Positions 1-9,194 are shown, counted from the stretch's first letter. The stretch is 64,000 nt of DNA from Odoribacter sp. (GCA_023663145.1 JAMPHZ010000001.1:62001-126000); one strand, 5' to 3'. Notes: generated from the sequence alone by a model not told the origin. Translations and numbers: made by a program.

Positions 1-133
1 TTCCCAGAAGTCCGGGACATGAGTGCGCAGTTCTTCTTCTTCGACTTCTATTTTCTTGCTGTCGATGTCAAAGATACCTCCTCAGCGCCAGCTTGCGCTC
101 AAAGGTCTCTTTTAATTGTTCCTGAGTAATCAT
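1..133 (-). CDS. prfB: Peptide chain release factor 2, 5' end only, with programmed +1 frameshift
   Basis: Release factor 2 ends translation at UGA and UAA codons. Only the N-terminal part is here; the gene runs off the left edge. Reading from ATG at 133, the first frame gives a 21-residue peptide that ends ALRRYL and stops at TGA (70-68). Skipping one base continues as DIDSKKIEVEEEEL, which matches the usual RF2 N-terminus ('LRRYLDID' is typical of Bacteroidetes RF2). The frameshift explains why no single open frame covers the gene start. A strong promoter lies just upstream. The identification rests on the frameshift signature plus the short N-terminal match; the catalytic GGQ domain is outside the window. 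Confidence 0.93.
67..82 (-). promoter_or_regulatory. prfB programmed +1 frameshift site
   Basis: On the minus strand the bases read AGGAGG TAT CTT TGA C. This has the three classic RF2 recoding elements: an internal Shine-Dalgarno-like AGGAGG (82-77) a few bases upstream, a slippery CTT codon (73-71), and an in-frame TGA followed by C (70-67), a weak stop context. When RF2 is scarce the ribosome slips from CTT to TTT and continues in the +1 frame, so RF2 controls its own level. Seen directly; the mechanism is established knowledge for bacterial prfB. Confidence 0.93.
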
Positions 134-176
134 AGAATAGAGATGTTTTGAATTTATCTTTTGTATAAAACGAGTG

Positions 177-208
177 CAAATTTAGTGAAAAAAGGTGAGA
201 TTGACAAA
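177..208 (-). promoter_or_regulatory. prfB promoter (TTTG-N20-TAAATTTG)
   Basis: Minus-strand TTTG at 208-205 and TAAATTTG at 184-177 are separated by 20 bases, which fits the Bacteroidetes primary-sigma consensus (-33 TTTG, -7 TAnnTTTG). Transcription would start near 170, giving a leader of roughly 37 bases before the prfB ATG at 133. Confidence 0.8.
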
Positions 209-255
209 TTGTCAGAAGTGGCCGTCACGTGTGTTGATGCAGGGTGATGTGATAA

Positions 256-1167
256 TTATATGTTGTCAAGAGGAATGAAGAATGATGTGGCTATGTGTGG
301 GTATTCGCGATTGTATAATCTGATATTAATTCCTTCGCAATTTATAGACCTGTAGTAATCCTTGATTGCTCGGGTGGCTGCGGCTGTTTTCATGCGTCCG
401 GCTACTACGGTGCCAAAGTCTTGCATGGCTGCGATGGGACGGGAGCCGAGATATTGTCCGAGGGCTTCCAGATCTTTTACATTATAGTAGTGGCAGTAAT
501 CGTTTATCAGTTTGCCGGAAAGACCGATTGAAGCGTTTACTGATGTGGAGTCGCCATTCCGGGTCAGTGAATATTCCTCGTCTACAGATTCTCTGTTTTC
601 AGAAGCCGGGAGGGCTTTTGTAAAGTCGAGTTTTATGGATGAGTTGAATTCGGCAAAGCGCGCTTCGACGAGCTCGCGTTTCATTTGTGAAAGTAATTCC
701 GTCGGCTTTTCCCGGGCGATTGAGGGCAGATCGTCAGATGGGATGGTGTGTGAATAGTTATAAGAGAGACCAATGTCTGAGTTAACCAAGGTATTCACAA
801 TGGCGGAGGCTTTGGCGGGTGGCATTGATCTCAGCGCTATTACAAATGCAAGCTTTACGGCAGTGGCAGAGACTTCGTTGAAATTTGAGCTTAGCTCGAA
901 GGAGGGTTCGTTTGACGGGGCCTGGTCGGGATTGTATTTTATGCCTGTGGGGGATGTGGATTTTATGTCGAAGCAGATGTCATTTTGTTTGAATTTACGG
1001 GGATTGGCTTCTATGCGCAGGCCGTAGCGCGAAAATGTGGAGGATATTTCCGCGGAATTATTTATGTCTTCGGCGAGTGTCTCGGCTTCGGTCGGAAATC
1101 TATTGCATGCACCGGTTGCCAGACTCAGTACGATTAGAACAATTATAAAGTATAAAGGCTTAAGCAA
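256..1167 (-). CDS. Predicted lipoprotein, third gene of the btuG/btuB-like operon
   Basis: The protein has 303 residues. It begins with a hydrophobic signal (MLKPLYFIIVLIVLSLATGA) followed by Cys21 in a lipobox-like ATGAC, so it is probably an outer-membrane or surface lipoprotein. I do not recognise the mature domain. It is a mixed alpha/beta-looking, soluble sequence without repeats. It starts 9 bases after the TonB-receptor gene stops and is the last gene of that operon, so a role as an accessory binding or maturation protein for the same substrate is a reasonable inference. No terminator is obvious in the 122 bases before prfB. Confidence 0.7.
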   Translation of the reverse strand: MLKPLYFIIVLIVLSLATGACNRFPTEAETLAEDINNSAEISSTFSRYGLRIEANPRKFKQNDICFDIKSTSPTGIKYNPDQAPSNEPSFELSSNFNEVSATAVKLAFVIALRSMPPAKASAIVNTLVNSDIGLSYNYSHTIPSDDLPSIAREKPTELLSQMKRELVEARFAEFNSSIKLDFTKALPASENRESVDEEYSLTRNGDSTSVNASIGLSGKLINDYCHYYNVKDLEALGQYLGSRPIAAMQDFGTVVAGRMKTAAATRAIKDYYRSINCEGINIRLYNREYPHIATSFFIPLDNI

Positions 1168-1176
1168 CGGAGATAT

Positions 1177-3201
1177 TTATTTGAATGTGTAGGATATAAA
1201 GAACTCGGCATTAATGCCTGGCATCGGTCTTGACAGGACGGTTATATAGTCGGCGTTGAAAATGTTGTTGACCGCTATTTTTGCTGCGAGCAAACCTCGT
1301 TTGAGTCGGAATGATTTTTCAAGGGCAACGTTGCTCATGAAATATGGTTCGAGGGATCCGGAGACGGCGGATTCGTTACTTGTCATTGTGAACCGTCGGC
1401 TGTAGAAACACCATTTGTAGATAAAGCTCCATGAGTGCCAGGTGACAGAAGTGGTGAAAGACGCCGAGTGGCGAGGAGTATATGGCAGTTGCGCTCCACG
1501 GGAGCGGTCGGCTTGCGATATGCGGTCGCCGAGATTGATTGACGGAGTCCAGGAGTAGGAGGCATTGAGGTCAATTACCCATCCGGAGTGTGGTATTATG
1601 GCAGCGTTGCCTTTGATTTCAACACCATAGGCATGTACGCGTCTGATGTTTCGCGGCGAGAAGAAACCTTTTGCAGTGGGTAGCCAAAGAATCCAGTCGT
1701 TAATATATGAATCAAACCATGTGGCGGATGCGCCGGCTGAGAAAGTGCCGGGGCGCCCGAAGTTGCAGCTGATTGCGGCGTCATAGCTCCATCCACTCTC
1801 ACTCCGCAGATCGGGATTCCCTCCAGGGAGAAAATACAGGTCATTGAGGGTCGGGGCCTTGTAGTTGCGCGATCCTGAGGCTTTTAGCATCAAATTGCCG
1901 CGCCGACTAAGTAGAAAGTCTACGAATATAGCCGGCACAGGAGCCGGTACAGACGAGCCTGCCGACTCCTGCCTTACCACAGCAGATATTCCCAATGGAC
2001 TGATCGGTTGCCACTTTGCTGACAGTACGCCCGAAAATTCAGTCCGTCCCCGGTCATAGCCTACGGGCTCACCTCCTACAAATGTTGATGTGATGTCAAG
2101 AGTGTTGGCTCTATTATAGTACATTGAAGCCGATGCTGAAAAGAACCATTTGCGTGACGCCTGAAGTTCTGCCTCAAACTGCCCATAAAATGTGTTGACT
2201 TTGCTTCGTGACTGCGACATCTTGCGCATGGGCTGGTTTGCAGTTGAGATGCTGTAGTCATAAGCCATCCATGTGTGTACATAGCCTGCGCGAGCTTTCA
2301 TGCGCCAGGGGCCGGTGAAGCGTTCCCATCCTGCCACACCACGTACCGTTTGCTCGCGCTGCCGGTTCTCGTAGCTATGATTCTCGGCATAACTTGTGGA
2401 AAGCATGGGTATCTGACGGTCGAAACTGCTGTACCATGCGTTGGCTGAGAATGTACCTTTGCTGTGTGTCGTGAGGTATATCTCCTGAAGAAGGTTGAAA
2501 TCCTTGAATGCACCGTTACGGTTACGTTCCACGGGGTGATATTGGGCAATGATATTGTGATCGTCGTCGTATACGTTTTCTTTTTTGTCGTGGTTTACAT
2601 ATTTGAAATCATTGGGAGACGATGAGAATGATGCCCGTGTTGAGATATGCCACTGATTGTTGCCCCATGAGATATGCAGGAATTCGTCGAAAGTCGAGAA
2701 TGAACCAATCCCCTGCACATACCGTACCATGACGCCGGGTTCAATCTCAGGTATTGTGGCAAGCGATATGAGACCGCCGAGACCGCCGCCGGTTTCGTTG
2801 ATGCTTGTTGAACCATGGAAAAGCGATGCTTTGTCAACAAAATAAGCCGGGATGGTGGAGAGGTCGGTAGCTCCAAGCATAGGGCTGTTCAGACTCAGTC
2901 CGTTCCATGTTACTTTGGTATGCCCGGGGGAAGTGCCTCTGAACGCGACCGTGGAGAGTGTGGAACGTCCGTAGCTCTTGATATATACTGATGAGTTGAA
3001 TGCAAGGACATCGGCCATGCTCAGGGACGTGTTTTCCTTGAGCATGGCCGAGTCGATAGTTGTTTTTGTGACACCGATGTCTTTCATGGGGCGACGTGCC
3101 CATACAACCACTTCGTTGAGCTGGCGTGATGAGTCACCGGCCGCGGATGCCATAGTTGTGGCAACCAGCAATGCAATGATCGCTCCGGTGCATCGGTTCA
3201 T
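1177..3201 (-). CDS. TonB-dependent outer-membrane receptor, BtuB-like
   Basis: The protein has 674 residues: a signal peptide to about residue 20 (ending ATTMASA), a plug domain with the typical NEVVVWARR start and GTSPGHTKVTWNGLSLNSP stretch around residues 95-115, then a beta-barrel ending in the aromatic SYTFK. It imports a scarce ligand across the outer membrane with TonB-ExbBD energy. Length and plug resemble the BtuB/COG4206 group. The gene lies 6 bases after a BtuG-like beta-propeller lipoprotein; in Bacteroides, BtuB-BtuG pairs take up vitamin B12. No cobalamin riboswitch is visible, and the 5' leader would be only about 30 bases, so B12 as the substrate is likely but not shown. Confidence 0.88.
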   Translation of the reverse strand: MNRCTGAIIALLVATTMASAAGDSSRQLNEVVVWARRPMKDIGVTKTTIDSAMLKENTSLSMADVLAFNSSVYIKSYGRSTLSTVAFRGTSPGHTKVTWNGLSLNSPMLGATDLSTIPAYFVDKASLFHGSTSINETGGGLGGLISLATIPEIEPGVMVRYVQGIGSFSTFDEFLHISWGNNQWHISTRASFSSSPNDFKYVNHDKKENVYDDDHNIIAQYHPVERNRNGAFKDFNLLQEIYLTTHSKGTFSANAWYSSFDRQIPMLSTSYAENHSYENRQREQTVRGVAGWERFTGPWRMKARAGYVHTWMAYDYSISTANQPMRKMSQSRSKVNTFYGQFEAELQASRKWFFSASASMYYNRANTLDITSTFVGGEPVGYDRGRTEFSGVLSAKWQPISPLGISAVVRQESAGSSVPAPVPAIFVDFLLSRRGNLMLKASGSRNYKAPTLNDLYFLPGGNPDLRSESGWSYDAAISCNFGRPGTFSAGASATWFDSYINDWILWLPTAKGFFSPRNIRRVHAYGVEIKGNAAIIPHSGWVIDLNASYSWTPSINLGDRISQADRSRGAQLPYTPRHSASFTTSVTWHSWSFIYKWCFYSRRFTMTSNESAVSGSLEPYFMSNVALEKSFRLKRGLLAAKIAVNNIFNADYITVLSRPMPGINAEFFISYTFK

Positions 3202-3207
3202 AATGGT

Positions 3208-4278
3208 TTATTTCCAACAGAACCCCCCGGGGATTACTCCGGCATAGAAGCTGTCAATGAGTTCGCCGATGGCAGAATAACGGTAAATCATACCATTCTG
3301 CATGTAATCAATAGCGTCGGCTATATAAATTTCGCCGTTTACCGGGTTTACAGTCAGGGCGTAGAACCATGAATCAGAGTTGATTAGCGGCTGCACGGGA
3401 AGTGTCTTTGATTTGATATCCATACTCCAAACAGAGCCGTTGAGCCAATAGATCTGGTTCCCCTTGCCATTGATGCAAAGTTTGGATGGAGATGTACCGG
3501 CTGCAAATGTGAACTTGTCTTCGACTTCCATGTCATCTGTGTCGATGCGCCATAGAGAGGCGTTTTCGAAACCGGCAGGATTGCCTTCCCAACCACCGCC
3601 GTCACAGAGGGCCCATAGGTCGCCTTCGCGGTCAATTACAATTGACTCGGGCTGGATGCCTACGTTCAGTACGTCAACCACCTCGTCAGTGTCTGTATCG
3701 ATCTTTATAATGCTCCTCTGATAGCTCCAGCAGTTGACATAAGCATATTTGCCGCGTTGCACGACTTGCTCGGTAGAGCCGGTTTCTTTATTCATGCCCG
3801 GGACTGTGATATATCCTGTGACGCTGTAGGTGCGTGGATTGACGATGTATATGTTGTTGTCGTTGATTTGGGTTACATATGCTTTGGAGTCGTTGATGAA
3901 ATGGATGTAGCGGGGAGAACCAATGTTGGTGATGCGGCCTTCTTCAACGAACGAGTCAGGGTTGATAGCATATATGACGCTGCTTCCGTTCACAACAACC
4001 CAGGCTTTGTTGCCGTAGATGGTCATAGATTGGGCGACGTCACCGAGCTTCATGCCATTGGCGTTGAAAAATACATTGTTTTCGACTTCATTTTCGGCAG
4101 GGTCGTAGAAAGACAATGTCGAGTTGCCGTAAGAGAAGTTTCCTTGATTGATTATGAACAGGCCGTTGCCGGTGGCTGACGGCATTTCGGGTCCGTCGTT
4201 GTTATCGTCAGAACAAGCCGAAAGAGCCATTGAAGCTGTGGCAACAATTGCATAAAGTAATTTTGTTGAGTTTCTCAT
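3208..4278 (-). CDS. BtuG-like surface beta-propeller lipoprotein (YncE/DUF5074 type)
   Basis: The protein has 356 residues with a lipobox (ALSAC, Cys22), an acidic tail SDDNNDGPE typical of Bacteroidetes surface-export signals, and then repeated blade-like segments (for example VVVNGSSVIYAINPDS, AYVTQINDNNIYIVNPR, IIKIDTDTDEVVDVL) like the YncE seven-bladed propeller. BtuG of Bacteroides is such a propeller that caps BtuB and captures corrinoids at the cell surface with high affinity. As first gene of the operon with the TonB receptor directly downstream, this fits a BtuG/BtuB pair. Family assignment is by pattern; corrinoid binding is inference. Confidence 0.82.
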   Translation of the reverse strand: MRNSTKLLYAIVATASMALSACSDDNNDGPEMPSATGNGLFIINQGNFSYGNSTLSFYDPAENEVENNVFFNANGMKLGDVAQSMTIYGNKAWVVVNGSSVIYAINPDSFVEEGRITNIGSPRYIHFINDSKAYVTQINDNNIYIVNPRTYSVTGYITVPGMNKETGSTEQVVQRGKYAYVNCWSYQRSIIKIDTDTDEVVDVLNVGIQPESIVIDREGDLWALCDGGGWEGNPAGFENASLWRIDTDDMEVEDKFTFAAGTSPSKLCINGKGNQIYWLNGSVWSMDIKSKTLPVQPLINSDSWFYALTVNPVNGEIYIADAIDYMQNGMIYRYSAIGELIDSFYAGVIPGGFCWK

Positions 4279-4314
4279 TTTTATAGTTGAATGTTAGGTC
4301 AAAAAAAACGGGAA

Positions 4315-4346
4315 CAAAATTAATCAATATTATCAATACACGCAAA
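4315..4346 (-). promoter_or_regulatory. Promoter of the btuG/btuB-like operon (TTTG-N20-TAATTTTG)
   Basis: Minus-strand TTTG at 4346-4343 and TAATTTTG at 4322-4315 are spaced by exactly 20 bases. The start site would fall near 4308, about 30 bases before the ATG at 4278. A leader this short cannot hold a cobalamin riboswitch, and no B12-box-like sequence is seen in 4279-4465. The rest of this 187-base gap is A/T-rich with nothing else recognisable. Confidence 0.78.
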
Positions 4347-4465
4347 TTTTTCTCGTCATCACTCCGTGCTGTACAGGCCAGCATATTGGTTGTTAATAAC
4401 TTATATTTATATAATTAAACTTATACCTTAAAAGTTTATGTATTGATGGTTTATATTTATATATG

Positions 4466-6385
4466 TTATGTTTTGAACTGCTGTTTTTTATGATTTAAAT
4501 AGAATGTGTCTCCGTCAATCACAAGGTAACCATCTTCTGCCTTAGCTCTCAGGATATCAATGACTTCATGCGCATTTGTAATCCACCGGGCTTTTATATC
4601 ACTGATTGATATGGCGCGCTCCGTTTCAAAGTATTTTTCGATCTGTGACATTAGTTTGGCTTGCCTGGTGGCGGAGTTGGCGGCGCGTCTGGTATCGCGG
4701 CATATGTCGCATTTGCCGCATGGTTGTGCATTTATTTCTCCGAAATATTCAAGCATTCCTTTGACACGGCATTCTTCGTGTCCGAATACATAATTGCGCA
4801 TTGCCTCCATGCGACGTGTAGCATGTTCAAGCTGTATTTCGTAAACGTCGCGTGGGATTATTATATGGCGGCTTTCCTGACGGTTATATGGGAAGTATAT
4901 GCCCGGGAGGTTGCGTTTAGGGATGTATGAAAGCACGTGCATGCGGCTAAGCATGAGGAATGTCTCGTATATTTCTTCTTCGGGGAGTGATGTCTCGTAT
5001 GACAGTTCTGTTTCGTTGATTCTGACATAGTCGGCAAACAGACCGCTGTAAAGCCTCATCATGGCACGTATAATGAGCTCGGCATTATCGGGAAGGTCAA
5101 GGTTGTAGAATTCGTCGCGTCTGATAAGGAACATGGCACGTGACCTGGAGTCAAGCTCTTCATTGAAGTCTATAATACCGGCGCGTGTGAGGATATTAAG
5201 AGCCGAGGCGACTGTGCGCGGTTTAATCGAGTAGAGCCGGCTGAATGCGATAATGTTGAATTCAAAGAATTTCTTATACCCTTCACCCATGGCAAGGTCG
5301 AGGAACACGCAGGCTTTGTCATATATGTCGCGGATTGTCTCGCGCGAGGGGTATTGATCAATTAGTCTTTTCTTCAGAACAGCTTTGTCGGTAGATGTTG
5401 CGAGCAACACGGCGTAAGATTCAAGGCCGTCGCGTCCGGCACGCCCGGCTTCCTGATAGTATTCTTCAAGCGAAGAAGGTATGTCATAATGAATCACAAG
5501 CCTGACGTCGGGTTTGTCGATTCCCATACCGAAAGCGTTGGTCGCAACAATTATCCGTGTATTGCCGGCCATCCAATCATCCTGGCGCTCATTTTTTAAA
5601 TGTCCTTCAAGACCTGCGTGGTAAAAGTTGGCCTTGAAACCTGCGCGATTGAGCATTTCGGCAATTTCGACGGTGCGCCGTCGGGAACGTGTGTATACGA
5701 TCGATGGACCGGCTGTGTGTGACAGTACATGTATCAGGGTGTTGTCTTTAGATGATGTGTGCCTGACAATATAGCTGATATTATTGCGGGAGAAACTACG
5801 GGAGAATATTGCCGGAGAATGCATGTCAAGCCGGCCAGCGATGTCGCTTACGACGGCGGGTGTGGCAGTGGCGGTAAGGGCCATCATCACAGCTCCTGTG
5901 AATATCTCGCGGAGGCGGTTTATCTTCAGGTATGATGGTCTGAAGTCATATCCCCATTGAGATATGCAGTGTGCTTCGTCGACAACTATCAGATCTACGT
6001 CAAGTGGCGAAATCCGCATCAGAAATTCATCTCGGGCAAGCTTTTCGGGAGAAAGGTACAGTATTTTTATTTTTCCGATATGAAGACGGTCGAAAGTAAG
6101 GTTTGTCTCATGATAAGACATGGCTGAGTGGAGGCATGCGGCCGGTATTCCGCGGCTCCGGAGGTTGTCGACCTGATCTTTCATCAGAGAAATCAAAGGG
6201 GTCACTACCAATGTGATACCCGGCATTATTAGGGCGGGTATCTGGAATGTGACGGATTTTCCGCCACCGGTGGGTAATAATCCGATGGTGTCGGTGCCGG
6301 CGAGTACTGAGCCGATAATCTCGGCCTGGCACTCGCGGAAGCTATCGTAGCCCCAATAGTTCCTGAGTACGTCGGCCGGAGTCAT
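4466..6385 (-). CDS. recQ: ATP-dependent DNA helicase RecQ
   Basis: A 3'-5' superfamily 2 helicase of recombination and repair, 639 residues. Visible are the RecQ entry YWGYDSFRECQ, Walker A TGGGKS (39-44), DEAH box (136-139) followed by CISQWGYDFRPSY, the motif TATATP (171-176), motif VI-type QEAGRAGRDG, and a zinc-binding cluster near residue 550 (CRVKGMLEYFG then CGKCDIC). A winged-helix-like tail follows; I see no HRDC domain, so it is shorter in architecture than E. coli RecQ. Its start overlaps the recJ stop by one base (TGATG), so the two single-strand/fork repair enzymes are translationally coupled. Confidence 0.96.
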   Translation of the reverse strand: MTPADVLRNYWGYDSFRECQAEIIGSVLAGTDTIGLLPTGGGKSVTFQIPALIMPGITLVVTPLISLMKDQVDNLRSRGIPAACLHSAMSYHETNLTFDRLHIGKIKILYLSPEKLARDEFLMRISPLDVDLIVVDEAHCISQWGYDFRPSYLKINRLREIFTGAVMMALTATATPAVVSDIAGRLDMHSPAIFSRSFSRNNISYIVRHTSSKDNTLIHVLSHTAGPSIVYTRSRRRTVEIAEMLNRAGFKANFYHAGLEGHLKNERQDDWMAGNTRIIVATNAFGMGIDKPDVRLVIHYDIPSSLEEYYQEAGRAGRDGLESYAVLLATSTDKAVLKKRLIDQYPSRETIRDIYDKACVFLDLAMGEGYKKFFEFNIIAFSRLYSIKPRTVASALNILTRAGIIDFNEELDSRSRAMFLIRRDEFYNLDLPDNAELIIRAMMRLYSGLFADYVRINETELSYETSLPEEEIYETFLMLSRMHVLSYIPKRNLPGIYFPYNRQESRHIIIPRDVYEIQLEHATRRMEAMRNYVFGHEECRVKGMLEYFGEINAQPCGKCDICRDTRRAANSATRQAKLMSQIEKYFETERAISISDIKARWITNAHEVIDILRAKAEDGYLVIDGDTFYLNHKKQQFKT

Positions 6386-8121
6386 CAGTCGGTTTCGGTG
6401 GAGGTGCGTATCTGCTTAACCAACAATTGCAAGGTTGAGGATGCATTGTGGTGTTTGTTTTCTTCGATGGTATAGCATATATTGAATGGCTTTCCGGCAT
6501 GGATATAGTCGAAATAGCGAGACATATTGAATGCTATGCCGTTGATAACCTTGCCTGATGTATCGTCGACGAGTTCGAGCTTGATGTGTTCGAGGTGTTT
6601 ACCAACGAGCATGCTTGTGCCGAAATCTTTTACGTTTCGTGTGCAGAACGTCGGTTTCTGATTGCCGGGGCCAAATGGGTTGAATAGTCTGAGAGTGGAG
6701 ATTAGCTCCGGAGTTATCTGGGCAAAATTCAGGAACGCGTCAATGTCAATTACCGGGGTCTGCTGCTCGGGCAGGATGTGTTCGGCCACATATTCTTCGA
6801 ACCGACGGGTGAATTCGGGGATGTTTTCTTCTTTTAGGGAAAGTCCCACGGCGTAGGGGTGTCCACCGAAGTTTTCGAGCAGGTCTCTCACGGAGTCTAC
6901 GGCCTTGTATATGTCGAAACCCTGCACTGAGCGGGATGAGCCGGTGGCGAGGCCGTTGGCGAATGTGAGTACAACCGATGGTTTGTAATATAGTTCGGTG
7001 AGACGAGAGGCTACAATGCCTATGATTCCCTTGTGCCAATCTTTGTTGTAGATCACAATGGATTTCTTTGGCGAGTACATCTCGCCTCTTGCCTCAAGGA
7101 TGGCGTTGGCTTCGTCGGTGATACGTTTGTCAAGCTCTTTGCGGTCTTTGTTGTATTGGTCTATTGCAAGACTTTTGGCTGCGGCGTCTTTGCTGTCGCG
7201 TGCCACGAGGAGTTCGACAGCCTCGCGTCCGCTCTGCATACGCCCGGATGCATTTATGCGTGGCCCTATCTTGAAAATGACGTCTGTGATTGTTATTTCC
7301 TTACCTCCGAGTCCACATGTACGTATAATAGCCCGGAGACCGAGGTTGGGGTTTGAGTTCAGGCGCTTAAGGCCCATGTGTGTCATTACCCGGTTTTCGT
7401 CGACCATTGGAACGATGTCGGAGGCTATTGATACGGCTACGAGGTCAAGCATGCATTCGAGTTCGGCAGTACCGATGCCGTTTGATATTGAGAATGCCTG
7501 CATTAGTTTATAGCCCACTCCGCAGCCTGAGAGGTGACGGCACGGGTATGTTGATCCTTCAAGTTTCGGATTCAGGATTGCTGTGGCCGGGGGGAGTGTG
7601 TCATCGGGAACGTGATGGTCGCATATAATGAAATCGATACCGCGGGTGGCGGCATATGTTATCTCGTCAATAGCCTTAATGCCACAGTCGAGTATTATTA
7701 TGAGTTTTACGCCGGAATCGGCAGCATTGTCGATAATCTGGCGTGAGATGCCGTAGCCTTCATCATAACGGGTGGGTATGTAGAAGTCAATTTCGGAGTA
7801 GAAGTTCTGGAGGTATCTGTATACGAGTGCTACGGCAGTGGTGCCGTCAACGTCGTAGTCGCCGAATACGAGTATTTTCTCTTTTGAGCCCATTGCGCGG
7901 TTGATGCGGTCGACGGCTTTGTCCATGTCGGGCATCAGGAAAGGATCGTGAAGGTCACGGACCGAGGGATGGAAGAACTTTTCGGCTTGTTCGACCGAGG
8001 TTATTCCACGCTGCACGAGCAACTCGCACACCGGTGTGCAGTTGGCGTATCGTCGCGCCAGCTCACTTTCGAGTTTCTGCTCTTCTGATGTCAGAGGAAG
8101 GTAATTCCATTTACTGGTCAT
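6385..8121 (-). CDS. recJ: Single-stranded-DNA-specific exonuclease RecJ
   Basis: A 5'-3' single-strand exonuclease of the DHH family, 578 residues. Metal-binding motifs seen: DYDVDGTTA (88-96), DCG (145-147), DHH (168-170), and the DHHA1-domain FGGHPYAVGLSL region with its GGH motif. The C-terminal OB-like domain is present, so length and domain order are normal. It lies between mscS (14 bases) and recQ (1-base overlap). RecJ and RecQ act together at stalled forks in other bacteria, which makes the coupling meaningful. Confidence 0.96.
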   Translation of the reverse strand: MTSKWNYLPLTSEEQKLESELARRYANCTPVCELLVQRGITSVEQAEKFFHPSVRDLHDPFLMPDMDKAVDRINRAMGSKEKILVFGDYDVDGTTAVALVYRYLQNFYSEIDFYIPTRYDEGYGISRQIIDNAADSGVKLIIILDCGIKAIDEITYAATRGIDFIICDHHVPDDTLPPATAILNPKLEGSTYPCRHLSGCGVGYKLMQAFSISNGIGTAELECMLDLVAVSIASDIVPMVDENRVMTHMGLKRLNSNPNLGLRAIIRTCGLGGKEITITDVIFKIGPRINASGRMQSGREAVELLVARDSKDAAAKSLAIDQYNKDRKELDKRITDEANAILEARGEMYSPKKSIVIYNKDWHKGIIGIVASRLTELYYKPSVVLTFANGLATGSSRSVQGFDIYKAVDSVRDLLENFGGHPYAVGLSLKEENIPEFTRRFEEYVAEHILPEQQTPVIDIDAFLNFAQITPELISTLRLFNPFGPGNQKPTFCTRNVKDFGTSMLVGKHLEHIKLELVDDTSGKVINGIAFNMSRYFDYIHAGKPFNICYTIEENKHHNASSTLQLLVKQIRTSTETD

Positions 8122-8135
8122 ATATCGTTATATTT

Positions 8136-9194
8136 TTAGCTGTTTAGGGAGCCTTGCGGCAGATGAACGTCGAGTTGTGGGAAGGGGAAATTTATGCCGG
8201 CAGCAGGCAATTCGTTGTAGAACCGCTCGGTCATGGCATAATACACTCCCCAGTAATCGGAAGTGCGTGCCCATGCTTTTATCTTGAGAACCACGGCGCT
8301 GTCAGCGAGTTGATCTACAACCACTGATGGCGCGAGATTGGGGCGGGGAATGAGCTCCTTGATCTGCTCTTCTATTTTTTCGTGTTCCTGTTCTATGCGT
8401 TCGCGGTGACGTTGCAAACGGCTTTTGGATTGGTTGTCATTATTATTGGTCGGTGCCTGATCATCGTTTCCGTCAATATATTCTTTTACCACACGAGGGT
8501 CGCTGAGGAGTATTCTGATGATTTCGGAGCGTGCGGTGTCAACGTTGTCGCCGTATGAAATTCCTATTGACCAATCAACACGGCGGTAGTCTTCACGTGA
8601 GTAGTTGTTTATGGATGCTGTTGACAGGCCACCGTTAGGTATTATAATGGATTTGTTGTCGGGTGTGAGGATAATTGTTGAGAATATCTGAATTTCCTTG
8701 ACAGTGCCTGCAAATCCCTGTGCTTCAATATAATCTCCAACGCGGTATGGTTTCAGAAGAAGAATCAGCACTCCGCCGGCGAAATTCTGAAGTGTGCCGC
8801 TGAGAGCCATACCAATTGCGACGCCGGCTGATGCGAATAGTGCGAGGAATGATGATGTCTCGATGCCTAATATTCCGATCACCGTTACAATCAGGATGAA
8901 ATAGAGTACGATCCTGACAAAGCTGAGGACAAATGTGGTTAAAGACACATCAATGCGCTGGTGCAGCAGGATGCGGGAGAGTATGGCATATATCTTTTTG
9001 ATAATGAACTTACCTGCATAGAAGACTATGGCAGCAATGAGCAGGTTGATTGTCAGTGATACGATGCCTGTGATGAATCGGTTAAGCAGTTCGTCAATGG
9101 GTAATGACCGTAACATGCCCATCTCTTTACTGACTGACGGAACGGAGTCGGGCATTACGGGTATTATGTCTTGTATCAGTGGCAGGAGTTTCAT
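8136..9194 (-). CDS. Small-conductance mechanosensitive channel, MscS family
   Basis: The protein has 352 residues. There are hydrophobic segments at about 38-60 and 84-110 and a pore-lining helix around 113-145 (FLALFASAGVAIGMALSGTL, with Gly/Ala packing), followed by the beta domain LKPYRVGDYIEAQGFAGTV and IIPNGGLS. This is the MscS core that opens on membrane tension to release solutes in osmotic downshock. Unusual is a hydrophilic, highly charged insertion at residues 241-285 (rich in Asn, Gln, Glu, Arg) in the C-terminal vestibule domain before NLAPSVVVDQL. The gene overlaps the upstream protease gene by ATGA. Confidence 0.93.
   Translation of the reverse strand: MKLLPLIQDIIPVMPDSVPSVSKEMGMLRSLPIDELLNRFITGIVSLTINLLIAAIVFYAGKFIIKKIYAILSRILLHQRIDVSLTTFVLSFVRIVLYFILIVTVIGILGIETSSFLALFASAGVAIGMALSGTLQNFAGGVLILLLKPYRVGDYIEAQGFAGTVKEIQIFSTIILTPDNKSIIIPNGGLSTASINNYSREDYRRVDWSIGISYGDNVDTARSEIIRILLSDPRVVKEYIDGNDDQAPTNNNDNQSKSRLQRHRERIEQEHEKIEEQIKELIPRPNLAPSVVVDQLADSAVVLKIKAWARTSDYWGVYYAMTERFYNELPAAGINFPFPQLDVHLPQGSLNS

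Noticed and set aside
3757..4179. A 140-codon open frame on the plus strand
   Set aside because: It is antisense to the BtuG-like gene, is Asp/Val-rich, and has no signal or family match.
4279..4465. Cobalamin riboswitch before the BtuG-like gene
   Set aside because: No B12-box-like sequence is seen and the predicted leader is about 30 bases.
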